Part shown: piece after piece, positions 1 to 13,514 of the stretch
Position numbering within the stretch: the stretch's first letter is position 1
How the letters are laid out: every line of letters starts with the position of its first letter
Assembly: GCA_004794655.1 (NCBI GenBank)
Contig: SMMW01000540.1
Location: 888,501-952,500, forward strand
Reading direction: 5' to 3'
Length of the DNA stretch: 64,000 nucleotides
Source of the DNA: Marisa cornuarietis
Taxonomy: Eukaryota > Mollusca > Gastropoda > Architaenioglossa > Ampullariidae
Notes under the pieces: generated by a model
What the model saw: the letters and a program-made list of their open reading frames with translations, nothing else
Database searches by the model: none
What the model was told of the DNA's origin: nothing
Made by a program: the position numbers and the translations under genes

Positions 1-2773
1 TTCAGGAAAACCAGCGTTACTATGTTGCCGTCTGTGACAAGAAGATAGCTAGGCTAGTGGAACCCTGGTGAATGTTCATTAGAGTCTGGACATTACTTGC
101 TGCTAAATGACACTGTACCACTTAAACATTGCCAACCCGCAGCTGTGCGTTAAACAGAGCAGAAGACATCTTCGGATCAGCTTGTAGGCGATAGCACGCC
201 AGATTTCTCTGCTTGTGACAGAATCGTCACCCAGCATCTGACATGGCTTTAGTATCATGTTAAATTGCAGTCACCTTTTGCTGTTGTGAAATGCAGACCA
301 GGACAAACTATGCATACTGACATAAACTTGAGAAACGATAGTGACCGACATCCAGCCTACCCAACTGTTGGACCCTGTGTGAGGAAGCCCTGAGTCTGCA
401 TAGACGACTTCCCTCTTCTCTCTTTTGCGGCGGAACCCCAGTAGTCAAGAAACGGGTATACTACTTGCAGCCTGAACATAAATAAAAGCTTGCCGCAAAC
501 CCGACTTTCTCTGTACCCCTGACTGCGGCGTTTACCTGGCGGGCGCGAGCGCGAAGCAGGTCCCACGCACACAAACACAGTTGCCGTGGTCGGCTGGCGG
601 TGGGCAGGTGAAGCAGGCAGTGATAAAGACGCCCTTTACCCGGGCCTTCGCGTCGTTTTGTATAAACACCTCGAAGCTCCTTTTTGTATGGAAAGTGGGT
701 TTTCTTTCAACATCGAGACCACGCGAGCAATGCTTGTTGGCCTGCTTTTGTGGCAAAGACGGTTCGCGGCTTTCTTGTACTAGTCACCTTTTCTCTGCAC
801 CAGTACACAGGTATGTGTGTGTGTGTGTGCGCGCGCGCTTCGTGCATAAGTGAATCTTTGACTTAGTTATGAATGCTCATTAAAGTTAAAAGTTAAAACC
901 GTAAATGCATAAACCCCTGGTTACAGACAACACAGGGAGTTGGGACACGAGAAGGCAGAGACTGCCTACTGCCTGCTACACACGATTTCGTTTTGACTTT
1001 ACTACGCTCCCAAACTTGTCTGTCTTTCTCGTGACTTAATTAATCATGATTAAATATGTCACCTGTATAAAACAGTAAATAGAAAAGACAGCATGAAGTG
1101 TCTTTCTTCACAAGCGGTCCGTAGATTTCTGAAGGAAAATTATCATCAGACGGCCCCGACAACACTTACACGTGCTTTTCGAGTTGTTAAGGATCATGTT
1201 GTGCAGGATGTTAACATCGTGTCTGACCACAGCGATAGTTTGTCACTGACAGCGTGCACCACGGCACGCGCGCGTGTATCTGCAGGCAGGGGCGCCGGCA
1301 ACTCTTGTTACTCCTCCACAACTCTCCCCCCCACACACACACCACTATTGCTTTCTCTTTACCCTCCAGTCTGTGTAACCGTGCAGCCGGGGTAAATGTA
1401 ATTAGAAATGTGCTTAACAGTGTAGTGGCGTTTTAGTAGGCATACCTGAACAGTCTGGAAACCGACATGGCGTGTGTGTGTGACACTAAACTGTGACAAA
1501 TGGATCTGCGGCGAAAAAAAAAAAGCGAAGTTGCGTTCGGTCCTCAGGAACACACCAAAATCATTAAAACATTGCAGTGAGGAAGAAAGAAAGGAAATGA
1601 CCGTGACAAGCAAATGAAGTTTATACACAGCGGATAATACTTCTGTGCGATGGCCATCTCCCGCGAGATGCAACAGCGGTTCTTGTGCACAAGTTGGAGG
1701 AGATAAGGGGTGGGGGGAGCCAGAGCTATCGAGATTCTGTTGTTGTTTTTTTTCCCTTTCGCAACGCCTCTACCCCATCTTCTCCATCCTTGCGATTGTT
1801 TTATTGGCAGGCTTGACGGAAGTGGTGAGTCACGCCAGCTGCTAGCGGGCAACTTAATGATCTGTCACGCCGGCCTGTGGCCAAGAATGCCCGCACCTCT
1901 AGGAGACACCTTAAATAAAACAAATAGAAAAAAAGGAGAGCAAAGCACGCAAGGTTGTCGGAAGACCCCTAACAGGCAGGGAGGTGGGATGGAAGTGGTG
2001 GTGATGGGAATGGTGGGGGACCCCGCAGCTTGGCAACAGTGGCTGCTGGCGACATGATTGATTTCTGGTTGGCATTCCCATACAGCAGTGCTAGAGATCC
2101 CATGGCCTTCAACCCCCTCAGCACTCTGTGAACAGCATCTGCTGCAGTAGTAGCTCCACCCGAACTGGTCGGCTGTCACACTGGGCACACTCAGATTTCG
2201 GTTTTGTTAATTTAGTTAGGTTAGCTAATTTGGGTTAGCTATCTGCTCACTAATAGCTTTAGGTCTTTAAAGTGTTTTCTGTGTCGACTGGCTGCGCACT
2301 AATGGACCTTTTGGTTGATTTCAGATTGCCTCCCTTGCTCTTGATGGACATCTAAAGCTCAATGTTTCCAACACCAAGTCAACAAGTCCTAATGGTACAT
2401 GTCCATGAATACTTCCTAATTCAAGTGCCAGTTGCCCACACATAATGGCAAACAACACTCGGCAACCTGCTTTTTGGATTGCATGGATTATGCCATTTGT
2501 AGTTCATACCTGAATTCCTGAAAGTGCATGTTCCATGGCAGTTCCCTGCCTCTGTTGGATTAAGTAATTGTGCTTTGTGAAACAAGACGGTCTGGGATCC
2601 CGTGTTGGTGATCAAAACAAATTTCTGATGGATATTATGAACACATGTGGACTAAACTAAAGGTTTTGTCTGCTAGTTGTGATTGTGGAAAAATTCTCCT
2701 CAGTTGGTGCTGACCTGTGCCCTAAAGAAAATGGTAGGCTACGATGGCAAAACAAGACATAAACAATATTTTG
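1..2773. other. Upstream non-coding region of the LRR-Ig gene
   Basis: No convincing protein-coding segment on either strand; the open frames here are short and low in coding character. The part around 540-760 is richer in CpG than its surroundings and could hold a promoter or a non-coding first exon, but no clear TATA box or start signal was seen. A short GT/GC tract lies near 812-838. A pyrimidine-rich tract ending in CAG at about 2324 is a possible splice acceptor for the exon carrying the receptor start codon; this is inference. RNA-seq splice junctions would decide. Confidence 0.4.
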
Positions 2774-2824
2774 TGAAAAGTTATTTCTCAAGTGATATAT
2801 GGTGGGAAAACCGTCTGTAAAGTC

Positions 2825-5735
2825 ATGGAAAGGAGGATGGGAGGTCATCAGTATTCACTGCACTGCTGTTATGCCATCATGTTACTCATCACTGGCCCCA
2901 CCAGCATCTTGCTGCCGGACACTGGCCTGCATGTGGTGGACGCAACAAGTCAAACCAAGTGCACACACAATCTAGAGCACACAACTGCTAACTGCAGTGG
3001 ATTAGGTTTGGAACAAGTTCCCTGGGGCTTGCATTTCAACATTGAAATTTTAGACCTCAGCAATAACAGGTGAGCATTCTTTTTGGATCTAATTAGCATA
3101 AAATGTCAGCAAAAGCCTTTTGTTCTTTATAATTTTTTTTTTTTTTTGCATCTTAAAAAACAGTCTAGCAGAATAGACAGTGGGCACAGCTCTCACAAAA
3201 GAGCTGGCTGGAGAAAACTGGTCTTTTCACATATCACACCCCAATAACCAAAACATTAGAGGACTGACTACCTTAAACCCCCTTTTATTACCCTTCCACC
3301 CCCAACGGGTACAGACAACCTTAAGCTAAAAGTTGTATGTAAAACTTCTTGTGCAGTGTTGCTTACATTAGACCACCCTTTCCAGTAGTATCAGAAAAGA
3401 AACTGTAATTACAACATTTAGCAGAAGAAGATGTTGTGAGTATATGTCTTTTGCATCTATTCAGTGCCATTGTTATTTTTAAAATAAAAGTTTAAGGTTC
3501 TCAGAGATACCAAGAACATGTAATGCTCTTCAGCATCTATGACAGATGTAGGCCTTGTGAAAATAAGGGAGAATTGGAGAAGAAATATAAACAGTATCCT
3601 ATAGACCAGAGGTAAAAAGAAACCCTTTCTTTTCCTTGCAGATTCACAGGTCTGGCATCCTATGCATTCAAAACGCATGGTTACACCAGCTTGAAAGTGC
3701 TGTATCTACGCAACAATTCCATTATTAATATCAACGTGGAGGCTTTTTCAAAGCTGGATTCGCTGCACACCTTAGATCTTTCCAACAACATGCTGAATGC
3801 TGTCCCTTCAGAAGCTCTCTATGTGCTTCCATACCTGCACAACCTTAACCTTGCAAGCAACAACCTTATGCTGATCCCAGACTTCGCCTTTCAGAGGATC
3901 CCTAAACTCAAACAGCTGGACCTAAGTGGTAACCGTATCAGCGACTTTGACACAAAAGCACTGTCAGGTCTTACGAGTCTGCAGGTATGTCTTAATAATT
4001 TCTTCTATAATGTTAAGAAAACATTTCTTATTATGGTAAATGTGTCAATGATGCAAAAGAAAGCACATTTTGCTTTGGCCTTAATAAAATTTAAAAATAT
4101 ATAAAAAAGTTTTACTGATGATCAATGCATTTTTCAACATTTTTTTGCAGCTTCCAATTTTTTTACCGAAAGATTTATGAAAACTGGACAATTTCTTCCT
4201 TTCATTCTCTGCTGGTTTTGTTTCTTCTTTAGATCCTACGGCTAGAAAAAAACTCACTACACAGTCTGCACCCAGACACTTTTAGGAACATCACAGACAA
4301 CCTGCTGCAAGTACATCTCTATGACAACCCTTGGAACTGTGACTGCAGGATACGCTGGTTACGTGAGTGGATGGAGAATGACACTAATGCTGTGTGGAAT
4401 ATACCTGGAAATCCTGTGAGATGCAGTGGTCCTTACAACAACCAAGGGAAGTCTATTAGGTCTGTTCCTCTTGATGAACTAGCATGTAAAGTGGAGATGC
4501 GGACTAGTGGCTCAAGGCAGTCTGTGAATGAAGGGACAGACGCTGTCTTAGAGTGCATTTATTTTTCCATTCCTTCAGCCAGTCCTACATGGCTTGTAGG
4601 AGACACGCCCATTGACTTTGAGCAAAAGTCTGACAAATACACTATGACTGTGGAAGGTTCACCAACTACAACAACCAGATTATACATTAAAAACTTTAAG
4701 TATGACGACATAAGAGAATACGAATGTTTTGCTCAAAATGTGCGTGGTACAGCATCAACAATTTACAAAGTCACCCTGACAGGTGTTGACTTTGATAAGG
4801 TCACACATACACCTCTTGGTGCTCCGCAAGCAGGCGTGGACACCAAAAGCATTGTGATTGCTGTAGCTGTTGTGTGTGGCATCATTCTGACTGTTGTCTT
4901 GGGAGTTCTTGTTTTCTGCACAATCAACCATATTCAGCGCAAGCAGGAGGAGCGACGACAGACAGTGAGGGAGAATGTAAAAAAGCACTTTTTAGCCAAT
5001 GGTGAGTCTTTCAGTAAAGAAAGCAAGCAACCAGACAAACCAGCAATTGAACAGATAAATGAAGACACAAAACCAGATCCCAACAAAGCTAATGGGACAG
5101 GCTCTATGCAGTTCAAACAGCCTGGTGACCTTGAATGCACCAACGAAGCTGAACCTTTATACACTTTTCAGCAGCCTAGCTCCCCTTTTGCTAATGGGAA
5201 CACTTATGTTTCCTTTAGTGAGGTGGCTGTTCCAGAACTGGTTCCTGCATACCCCAAACTGCAAAGCACCCGACATGAAGACTCACATGCAGAATCTACC
5301 ACACCACTCCTTGATCACTATGCCCCCGTGTTTGATTCAGACGATCCCTTGGATGACTCGGCCATCTATTCTGTGTACGAGTCTGCGACATATCACCCCC
5401 GCCGCAATTATTATCCTAGCGTCAACAGTTCAGTTCCTCTTACACCTGGCAGTATACGATCTGGCTCTATGGCTCCAAGACATCCTGATTATCAAGACTA
5501 CCGTGAAATGCAATACCCTTTTTACACCAACCCACCACCACCTCGTAATTTAAGTACGAAAAAGAGCATGTCAGTGGGGAACCTTGGATATCTGCCTCCT
5601 CGCAAGCCACCAAGAAGTTTTCACTCTCGAGAATATGTGGAAATGAGTCCTCATGACACCAGTGGCAGTGCAAGTGACTATATGACTATGTCTCACTCAC
5701 CATACTATGGCGTCAAACCTGGAACTCCTGTGTGA
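2825..5735 (+). CDS. LRR-Ig single-pass transmembrane receptor, Kekkon/LRRC24-like (3 coding exons)
   Basis: Coding exons are 2825-3069, 3642-3984 and 4233-5735, all with GT-AG introns; the joined frame is 696 residues. ATG 2825 has G at -3 and +4, and an in-frame TGA lies upstream at 2774; the frame's further extension to 2792 begins only with GTG. Order: hydrophobic leader (about 14-30), LRR N-cap (Cys46, Cys57), six LRRs (about 73-225), LRR C-cap with NPWNCDC (229-235) and later Cys260 and Cys281, one Ig domain (about 287-379; Cys304, Trp316, and Cys361 in YECF), membrane helix (402-426), then a basic stop-transfer and a 270-residue cytoplasmic tail. The tail has PPPPR (630-634), LPPRKPPR (650-657), YVEM (664-667), YMTM (679-682) and C-terminal TPV. 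Known relatives (Kekkon, LRRC24, LINGO) are cell-surface receptors or modulators, often neural. The exact orthologue is not certain; the architecture is clear. Confidence 0.9.
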
Positions 5736-8700
5736 AGTGAAAATTGGATTGATCCAAAAAGAAATTTTAAATAATTTTAAGTGCTCAGATTTTAAGTGAT
5801 ATTCTTGTGTGGAAAAAAGCATAGCCGAGAGCCACTGAACAAAAGTGTAACAAAAAGTGAAAAGGATACTTATGTGCCATGTTTATGCTCTTGGATAAGC
5901 CTGTTTTTGAAAACATCTTTTTCATGGCTGTGGACAAAACCCCATAGTTTAAAACTCAACAAGCAGGCATAAAACTTGATAAAGTGTAAGGACACTTGCT
6001 TGATATGGATCTGGTATAGCTGGGAGAGGTAGGTAATGATGCCCCTAAGTACATCCAAGTGCCTCAGACTGCAAGTCTGTTGTGCACCTCATCCACCTTG
6101 TAATGATACTCAGTGATTCTCAAGGTGTTTAAATTTACAAGATCCTCTTATTTTAGACTGCTGGGTGATTGGAAGCAGTGAAAGAAACTACTGTGTCTAC
6201 AACAAACTTCTAAATATGGTGGTGTATCTTTATATGGTGACTTTGCTCAGAGGTAATTTCAAAGTAAAAGGAGTATCTGATAGCTGTGGAACGATGTCAG
6301 ACTACTCATGTTGGTGATGCTTGCTCAAGGACAATTGCTTTAAAGGCAATGCTATTGTAAATGAGAAAGATTTACACGATCTACAGTGACATGAAAAATT
6401 GCAAAATCTGAATGTTCAGGGAAAACTGTGTGCTGGCAGTAACAAGTTTCAAGAATGAAAGACATGACATTCTATTTTTGTAAAAAAAAAGAAAAATTTG
6501 AGGACATTAAATTTGAAGTTTTTTTTCTTGTTTTTAACCTGTATAAAGCATACATGGCTATTCACATGCATGCACACATGTGCACGCAAAAACATACATG
6601 CCTAGTCTCTCTGTCAAAATCTGAACTGATTTGCTGTGAAAGATAAGGAAAGCATACTTTACTAACACTAACATTAACCAGAAGAGACTTGGTTCACCAC
6701 TCCCTCCTCTCTAGACATGCACTTTATTTGGTTCGGTTTTTTTTTATTATTGTGTAATGTTATAATATCCAGCAGGCAATATCAGAGCAAGTCCATGTCA
6801 CACACATGAGAAAGCTGTTACAGCATTGTGGAGACTTAAAGCAGCTCAAAAGTATTTATCCTATAGTGAACTGCTTAAACTTAAATGCTGACCAGGAAAA
6901 TAATCTATGAGAAAGCACCTACTCAGTTAATTATCATAAACACCATAATTTAAAAAACCCACATAGCTGTCCACTATATTGTGTAAAAATATGTAGAAAT
7001 ATTTACTTCCAATAAAATAGGGACCATGCAGACACTGTGGCAGCATATTTTATCTACAAATCATCATGTACTGCAATCACACTTTACAGATGCATTTTTT
7101 TCCTGCAGACCTACACTTAATAAAACCAAGTATAAGCTTAAACCCAGTTACCAATATTCTGTTTAACCCCCCTCCTGAATCTCTTTCTCTCATACTGTGC
7201 AGTCTCTTTTGGCTTTCTTCACTCAGGATAAAAGAAGTAAATTTGTACAGTTAAACACAGGATAAAAACTTTCTTCAAATTTACATGCTGTCAAACTATA
7301 AGCTTTAATTTTTTTTCTTCTGTGTACCCCCCTCCCTTTCATCCCTGTCTTCTATGTTGTGCAGTTCTCACTTCTTTCATCTGCAGTACCATAGCTCATA
7401 TCACTGTGTATTCAAATTTATTATAATTATTCTCTCCCACCATTGATCATTAAAGAATAACATGGGACCATCAAAAGACATAAGATTTATGTAAAAGACC
7501 CTCAACTGGCACTAAACTCCAGTAAAACTCAAAACCCTTTGGCAAGAGCTGCCAAGGGAAACATGCTCAAAAACTAACCTTTTTGTGACAGTATTATGAC
7601 AAGGAAGACTTTGTAAAAACAGTCTGGGAACAGCAAGATAACCAAGCCACATGTATACAAGAAAGACAAAGCTATCAGGCTTTAACAAAAACAAAATCAG
7701 GGCTCTCCTAAAGAATGAGATATGAACAATTTCATTCAATGAAGCTTAAATTTGATTGCCTTCTAGACTGAAGAAGATGGAATTTTTTTTTTAACAGGAA
7801 ACACTTTGAAAAATGCATTGACTGGAAATATAGTTGTCACAATGCCCAAAATGCAACGTCTTATTAGTTTACATTTTGCATTTGCTATGTTATTTCTGTA
7901 TACAAACAGTACATGACCAGAAAAGCAGATGTGACTGAAAAATTAGTTTTCCCAAGCTTGGCAGCTTAAGAGACTTAGGAAGTCTCAAAATACAAAATCA
8001 AATGCAAACGTTACATTCCTATTGGTGTTAAGCTACAGAAAACTCCAACATCATCATGAAAATTACTTTTGGTAGAGATCATGGACATTCAATACATTTC
8101 ACTTCAACCTATATGACTATTTTTACCAGGAAAATGTTTGTGCACTAGCAACTTGGCTGAACTTTTAAAACCTGCTTGTAGTTTAATTCAATAAATTTTT
8201 GGTGACCATTCAGGGAGGGTTTTGCTGCTGTTTTGTTTCCAAGCTTAAAACAATGAAAGTGGTGCCGTCTCCATGGAATGCTGGGCTTTGCTTTGTTATT
8301 TTAAAAAAAAGGATCCATTTTGTGGTTAATAATTGGTTTTGGAAAGGAAAGAAAGGCCTTTGAATAATGCACTGCTTATGTCATGTTTATAATTGGGTGC
8401 AAGTGTCTTAAATAATAACATATGGAAAAGCCTGATTTTTTTCGGAAATGTTAACCATGTACAGCTACTAGAAACACCCCTGTTGTGAAAGGTGGAAGAA
8501 TTAATAGTCATTTTCCTTGAGGCTTTTTTCGTTTCAAAGTTCATTTTCCAACTTTAGGAGCAATGCCATCAGATAATTCTAATAGTATTAGTAATAGTCT
8601 TTAGTTTGAACAATATGCAGTACTTCCACACCTCCCACAATGTGTTTACCCTGCAAGTCAATACATTTATAAGCAAAGCTTAACAATTATATTCGTGTTC

Positions 8701-11699
8701 TTTATAAAGACAATTTACAATGAGAGAGAAGGTACTTATTAAACGAGGTTTTTATTTCATTTCCACAATTGCATTCAACGTATGCAGATCTCAGCCTGCT
8801 GATTTTTAGTATTTATGTGTAGTACACATCTAAACTTTAAGATAGGGTCTAATTGTAACCTGTCATCCTGCCAATCTAGGATCTTTCAGCTAAAAGTTCA
8901 TGGTGTTAAGGCCAAAAAAAAAAAGGTGGGGGACTGATCTTATGAGTTGATACATCAATTTGTCTTCATCTTGTATAAATTTTCCCAGACTTGCATTCAA
9001 AGCAGAAATGCTTTTCCTGTGTGTAAAATGTTTGCGGCACCACAAGGCAGATTCTAATGTTATGATGCACTCATGTTAAGGTTTCCTCACACTTTTTGTG
9101 TTATGTTTTCAATCTTTAAAATAATGAGATTGTTTTACTCCGCATTTTTTCTGCTTTGTGGTTTGTGTTTTTATTTTAAACATGGAAATATAAACAAGAA
9201 GAGACATTTTGCCTTTACTAGTGTTTGGTTGTTTTCTTGAGAATGAAAAGAAAAAGCAATAGGTATGTGTTGTGTCAATATATGCATTGATGTTAGCACA
9301 CCTCCATATGCATCATATGTACATACATGCTCATCAATGCTAGTGGAGGTAAACAATTTTGAAGAATTTCTATTTCAGAAATTGTGTGGACTTGATATTT
9401 TTATCTGTTGAACATAGCTACAAAACAAATTTCCTGTATTTTATCCTCCAAGATAGAAATGGATATGGGGCGGGGGAGGGAACAAGCAAGTGAAGATGAC
9501 ATCCAGCTCTTCACTCTCTGCTTTGATGAACATGTTCCCAAAAGTGCTTCCCTAAGAGAGTGCTTGATTTTTTAAGGGAAAAAAATGCCTGCCATCAGGC
9601 ACCAGGATTGGGAAATTAAGCTGGAGCCTCAATTTTGATGCCAGAGAATTCCAGGAAGCTGCATTTTTTCATGTCCTCAAAAAAACTCATCTTCACTTTC
9701 TTTTTTTTTCTTCAAACTTATGACCTCACCATCTACATTCAGATAATTAGGAACTGTAAGCTTTGTCTCTCAAGAGTTAATATTGCAACTGAGAAAAGAA
9801 CTTCCTGACTCTATGGCATAGTCCTACAAGGCAGTGGTAAAGGTCAAGTGGGTTCAATTTTTGTTTCTAACGACTAAGTAAAGCTTAGTGAAAAATGTTT
9901 TCCAGAATCTGGGTCAATATCCTATTCTGTTCTTGGATACATGCAACAAATATGACCATATGCAGAAAGAGGTTAACAATGTGTAAGTCTAAAGTGTACA
10001 TAGACACAATTATGTTGTGAAGGCTTCAGCCAACCAGAGTACTGCATCAAATGTTAACCCTTTGACTGTCTAGCTCCACACTGCAACTATCTGCCAGAGG
10101 ATTCTGGGCCAAGAGGCACAATATAAATAAACTGCATGACATCATTCATCAAACTGTCAGACAGGTCTGCTGCATGCGTCAATAATTTCCTCATCCTCCA
10201 GCATTCTAAGAACTTAACTGACATTTGTTGTCACAAAATTATTGTAATCTTTATCCACTTATCTTTAACCAGTGCTTGTGTTTGGTTAATCTTGCTTGTC
10301 CACCATGATGGAAATGCACTCTCACAATGTGGTGGTCAGTGTCAAACTTGCATCACTTCTCACCTGTTCTACACAAACCCTCTAAAAATAGGTGTTACTA
10401 AATATATCCAGCACTTCTGGTGCAATCTGGGGAACCCTAGACTGAAAGTATGGAAGGGGAACTGCAACTCAATAATCATGCTGGCTAACCTTTTTGTGGG
10501 GCAGTTTCTGACACGTTGGCGCATGAATAGCAAATTCATTATTGGTCAGGGAAGGGGGTTAATAGGCATTGCTGTGTACAAATGTGATTTCACAATTTTG
10601 ACCTTTCTGTGCATGATAATGTTTGTATACCTTTATCTCAAGTTTGGAAAAATTGGGGGATATTAACCCAGATTTTAACAAAAATAGCATCCTATACTGA
10701 ACTTTACCCAGACATTAGTTGGCACACCTTACACCTTTGCAGAAACACAGACCATCACTTAGTGTTCTCAACTAAACAGTATGTTCAAACAATCCTGTCA
10801 TTTATTACAAGGTCATTCTTTACCACTTAAAACATTAACACTGGCTTTAATACAATAATGAATAGTTTCAATCATTCCCATAATCCTGAAAAATATTTAT
10901 GGTTAGCTTTCTCTGATAAAATATATCTATATACTACCTTATAAGCACCAAAAAAAACAACAACTGAAATTATGTCTATGACTGCTACTTGCTTGAATTC
11001 TACCATACATCTATTAAAATATCCTTGAGGTAACAGGCTTTTCACAACAGTGCCATGAATAAATATGCATGTGTGAAGACTTTGGGGCAACTTTATCCAG
11101 ACATATGAATGACCCACCAATACCAAGAGATACATGCCTTATAGTTTCAAATTGTATGCCAGAGGTCACCAGTCCAAGCTCTAAAATCAGCTCATGTCTA
11201 GAGGTGCAGAGACACTTATTTGTACTAGGTCCTCAGTCTCTCAAACAGCCTGCTTAAACCGATAATCAAAGTCCCATCGTATGTTTTTAAGAGCCATTAA
11301 GACAAATATTAAGACCTTCATTTGTCCAAATCATTTCAGACTATGAACTCTCTAAAAGGGGAGTGTAGTACCACAAATCTTGATGTTCACATAGAATCTC
11401 AACAAGCGCAAGGACTTCTTTAAGCATGTACCTCTATATATCTATATGCATAAATAAACTATAAACATGTGTATAAATGCCTTTGTACAAATAATCACAG
11501 AGATCCTTCTTAGTCTAACAAATCATAGAAATAAAAATGCAACTTGGCATTCACTTTCTTGTTTCTCTTTTTGATCCTATTTTCAAAGACCTGACCATCA
11601 CACAACAAAAACAGTTATATAATTTCAGGAACAAACTATACCAGCCATCCTGCTTTAAGGAACAAAAGAGTGTCCCAGAGTGTCCATAAGCAAAGTGAG
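5736..11699. other. 3' UTR of the LRR-Ig gene followed by AT-rich non-coding DNA
   Basis: The receptor stop codon is followed by AT-rich sequence. The first exact AATAAA seen after the stop is at 7011-7016, which would give a 3' UTR of about 1.3 kb; further AATAAA-like hexamers follow (near 7120 and 8190), so the true end is uncertain. From there to about 11.7 kb I see no exon on either strand. I looked in particular on the minus strand for the membrane-domain exons of the YIPF5-like gene and did not find them. Confidence 0.5.
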
Positions 11700-11906
11700 C
11701 TATAATTGATGTCTAAGGCACACATGAGGAAGGTGAAGTCCAACCATCTCCACCTGCCACTTTTTTACCTTTGCTACTAAATTTGGTACCCATGTGCTGG
11801 GTAGAAGTGAGAGCTTACCAGTTGCAATCTGTGCCAGGACTACAAACCCACAACCTTCTGCTTTGAACTCAAGTGCACTATCCAGTAGTCAACTATGCTC
11901 CCGAGG
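11700..11906 (-). mobile_element. tRNA-derived SINE
   Basis: Read on the minus strand from 11906, the head looks like a tRNA gene. An A-box-like stretch lies at 11877-11898, and a B-box-like stretch with GGTTGTGGGTTTG lies at 11834-11854, followed by AGTCCTGGCAC. A non-tRNA body follows towards 11700. This layout is typical of tRNA-headed SINEs. The ends are approximate and no target duplication was identified. It is not a functional tRNA: the arms do not pair and no clear anticodon stem was found. Confidence 0.6.
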
Positions 11907-12234
11907 TTGACAAAGATAGCTATGAACAACTAAAAACAGACTTTGAGAACCTATAACCATTTATACTCCATATTTAAAGTAATATTAATGTTTGATTTTG
12001 ACTCAGATCAATGTGTCCTTTTTGTGGCATGCCCCTCATGCATGCACCAATTGTGAAATATTGTCACCCTCTCCACCTGAACCAGCCAGCAGTTAGTATA
12101 GTATCTCCCCTATGTTTAGGCTACTAGGGTTATCATACTTGCTCAGACTAGCTCACTGAGCATTCCACTTATTCATGAGAGTTTTATATGAATTTTAAAA
12201 ATATCTGTGCAACTTTAACTGAGAAAAACACAAT

Positions 12235-12513
12235 TCATAATAATAAATACATTGTGGTTATGCTAAAGTTGTGATATAGGTCCTGATGGTGCTGAAGATG
12301 GTTCTCTGGCAAGATGTAACAGTTGAAGATCTGCTCAACTGTGCTCCTACATGGTCTGAGGCCAGCTTGTTCTTCTGCGGTGGTACTGATTTGATTCTGG
12401 AGTACTTTCAGCATCATTTTACTTGGGAGGCTGATTAGGCTTATGGTTCTGTAGTTTTGGCAGTTCGCTGTTTCCTTTCTTTGGAAGGGGGTATTACACA
12501 TGATTACATACAT
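12235..12513 (-). mobile_element. LINE reverse-transcriptase relic (family 2)
   Basis: The minus-strand frame contains the conserved RT finger/palm signature NCQNYRTISLISLPSK, then MLKVLQNQI, and after a small deletion EEQAGLRPCRSTVEQIF. In relatives these blocks precede the catalytic palm. Only about 80 residues remain, with internal loss and no catalytic motifs, so it is a dead fragment. It is distinct from the LINE copies at 14.7 and 49 kb. Fragments at 28.5 and 42.2 kb may come from the same family, because they carry the C-terminal W(M)xKVKEW signature that usually accompanies this RT type. Confidence 0.75.
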
Positions 12514-13514
12514 TCCCTAAGGTCTTTCTTTGCATTCCCGGACTCTTTGCAAAATATGCAAATAATAAACTTTTTTCCATAATGCATCATTAAGTGTCTG
12601 ATTAAAAATGACCTTTAGCATAACCACAGTCTGAAAAAAGGCAGAAAGCATAGTCTGCTTGGGTGTCTTTGGTCTGTGTGTGATATATAAAGTTATGAAA
12701 GATAATTTTTGCCAGTCCCCACTTCTTCTCTGAGGATTGGTCCTTCTCACACGGACACATACTCTCAAATGTGTGTTCATTTATAAGACCCTTTGTGTTA
12801 TTCACCTCTATCAGCCCCAAAACCTTAACCTACAGGCTTAGCTGTCATCTCTATGGTCATAATGGCTTCTGCTACATTCTTGTTATCTACAACAATAATA
12901 GAATTTGTAAAAAAACATTTCCCTTTAAAGGGGTGAGCTCAATGCAATATGCATGAAAGACTGCAATCAAACTTATAGCTAACCATGCAATGAAGAAATG
13001 CAAGCATCAGCAAACAGATAACATCATGGAAAACATAAAAAGCTTAAATGATGATAAGGAATCAATGGAAGAGTTCACTGGAAAGGTATATCTTAAAGAG
13101 GTAACTTTTTGAGGCCAGAAACAAATCTGTATAAAAAAAGCATTTTCTTAAATTAAAAAAAAATATAAATAGTTAAGAAAATGTCTGATGTATGAAAATC
13201 AGCAAAAAATATTGAATAATCCTATAGTCAGTTGCTGATATAAACAGCTGTCTAAATGAATTTGCCATGATGGTTACCACAAAGCTTACCTCCTCACTAA
13301 CAGCAAAGACATGCATTAATAATTCAAAAGAAATCTGTTATATTTAAGTGGCAATATGTCAAAAATGGGTTGATTCAGTGACTCAAATCCTGGTGACAAG
13401 AAGCATTAAAGTACAAGTGAAGTCATTTATTTTAAATACAAAAAACCCCCAATAGCATACTCAAAGAAAAAGTATACATCAGAAAAAAGCACAATAATTA
13501 CACAGAGCTCTTAC

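Noticed and set aside
2792..2824. Upstream extension of the receptor start
   Set aside because: The extension begins with GTG, not ATG; ATG 2825 has good start context and a stop lies in frame at 2774.
10050..10075. TTAACCCTTTGACTGTC as a piggyBac-type terminus
   Set aside because: It resembles such ends, but no inverted partner ending in AAGGGTTAA was found nearby.
10136..10666. 176-codon plus-strand open frame
   Set aside because: AT-rich, no domain, no splice context, composition like the surrounding non-coding DNA.
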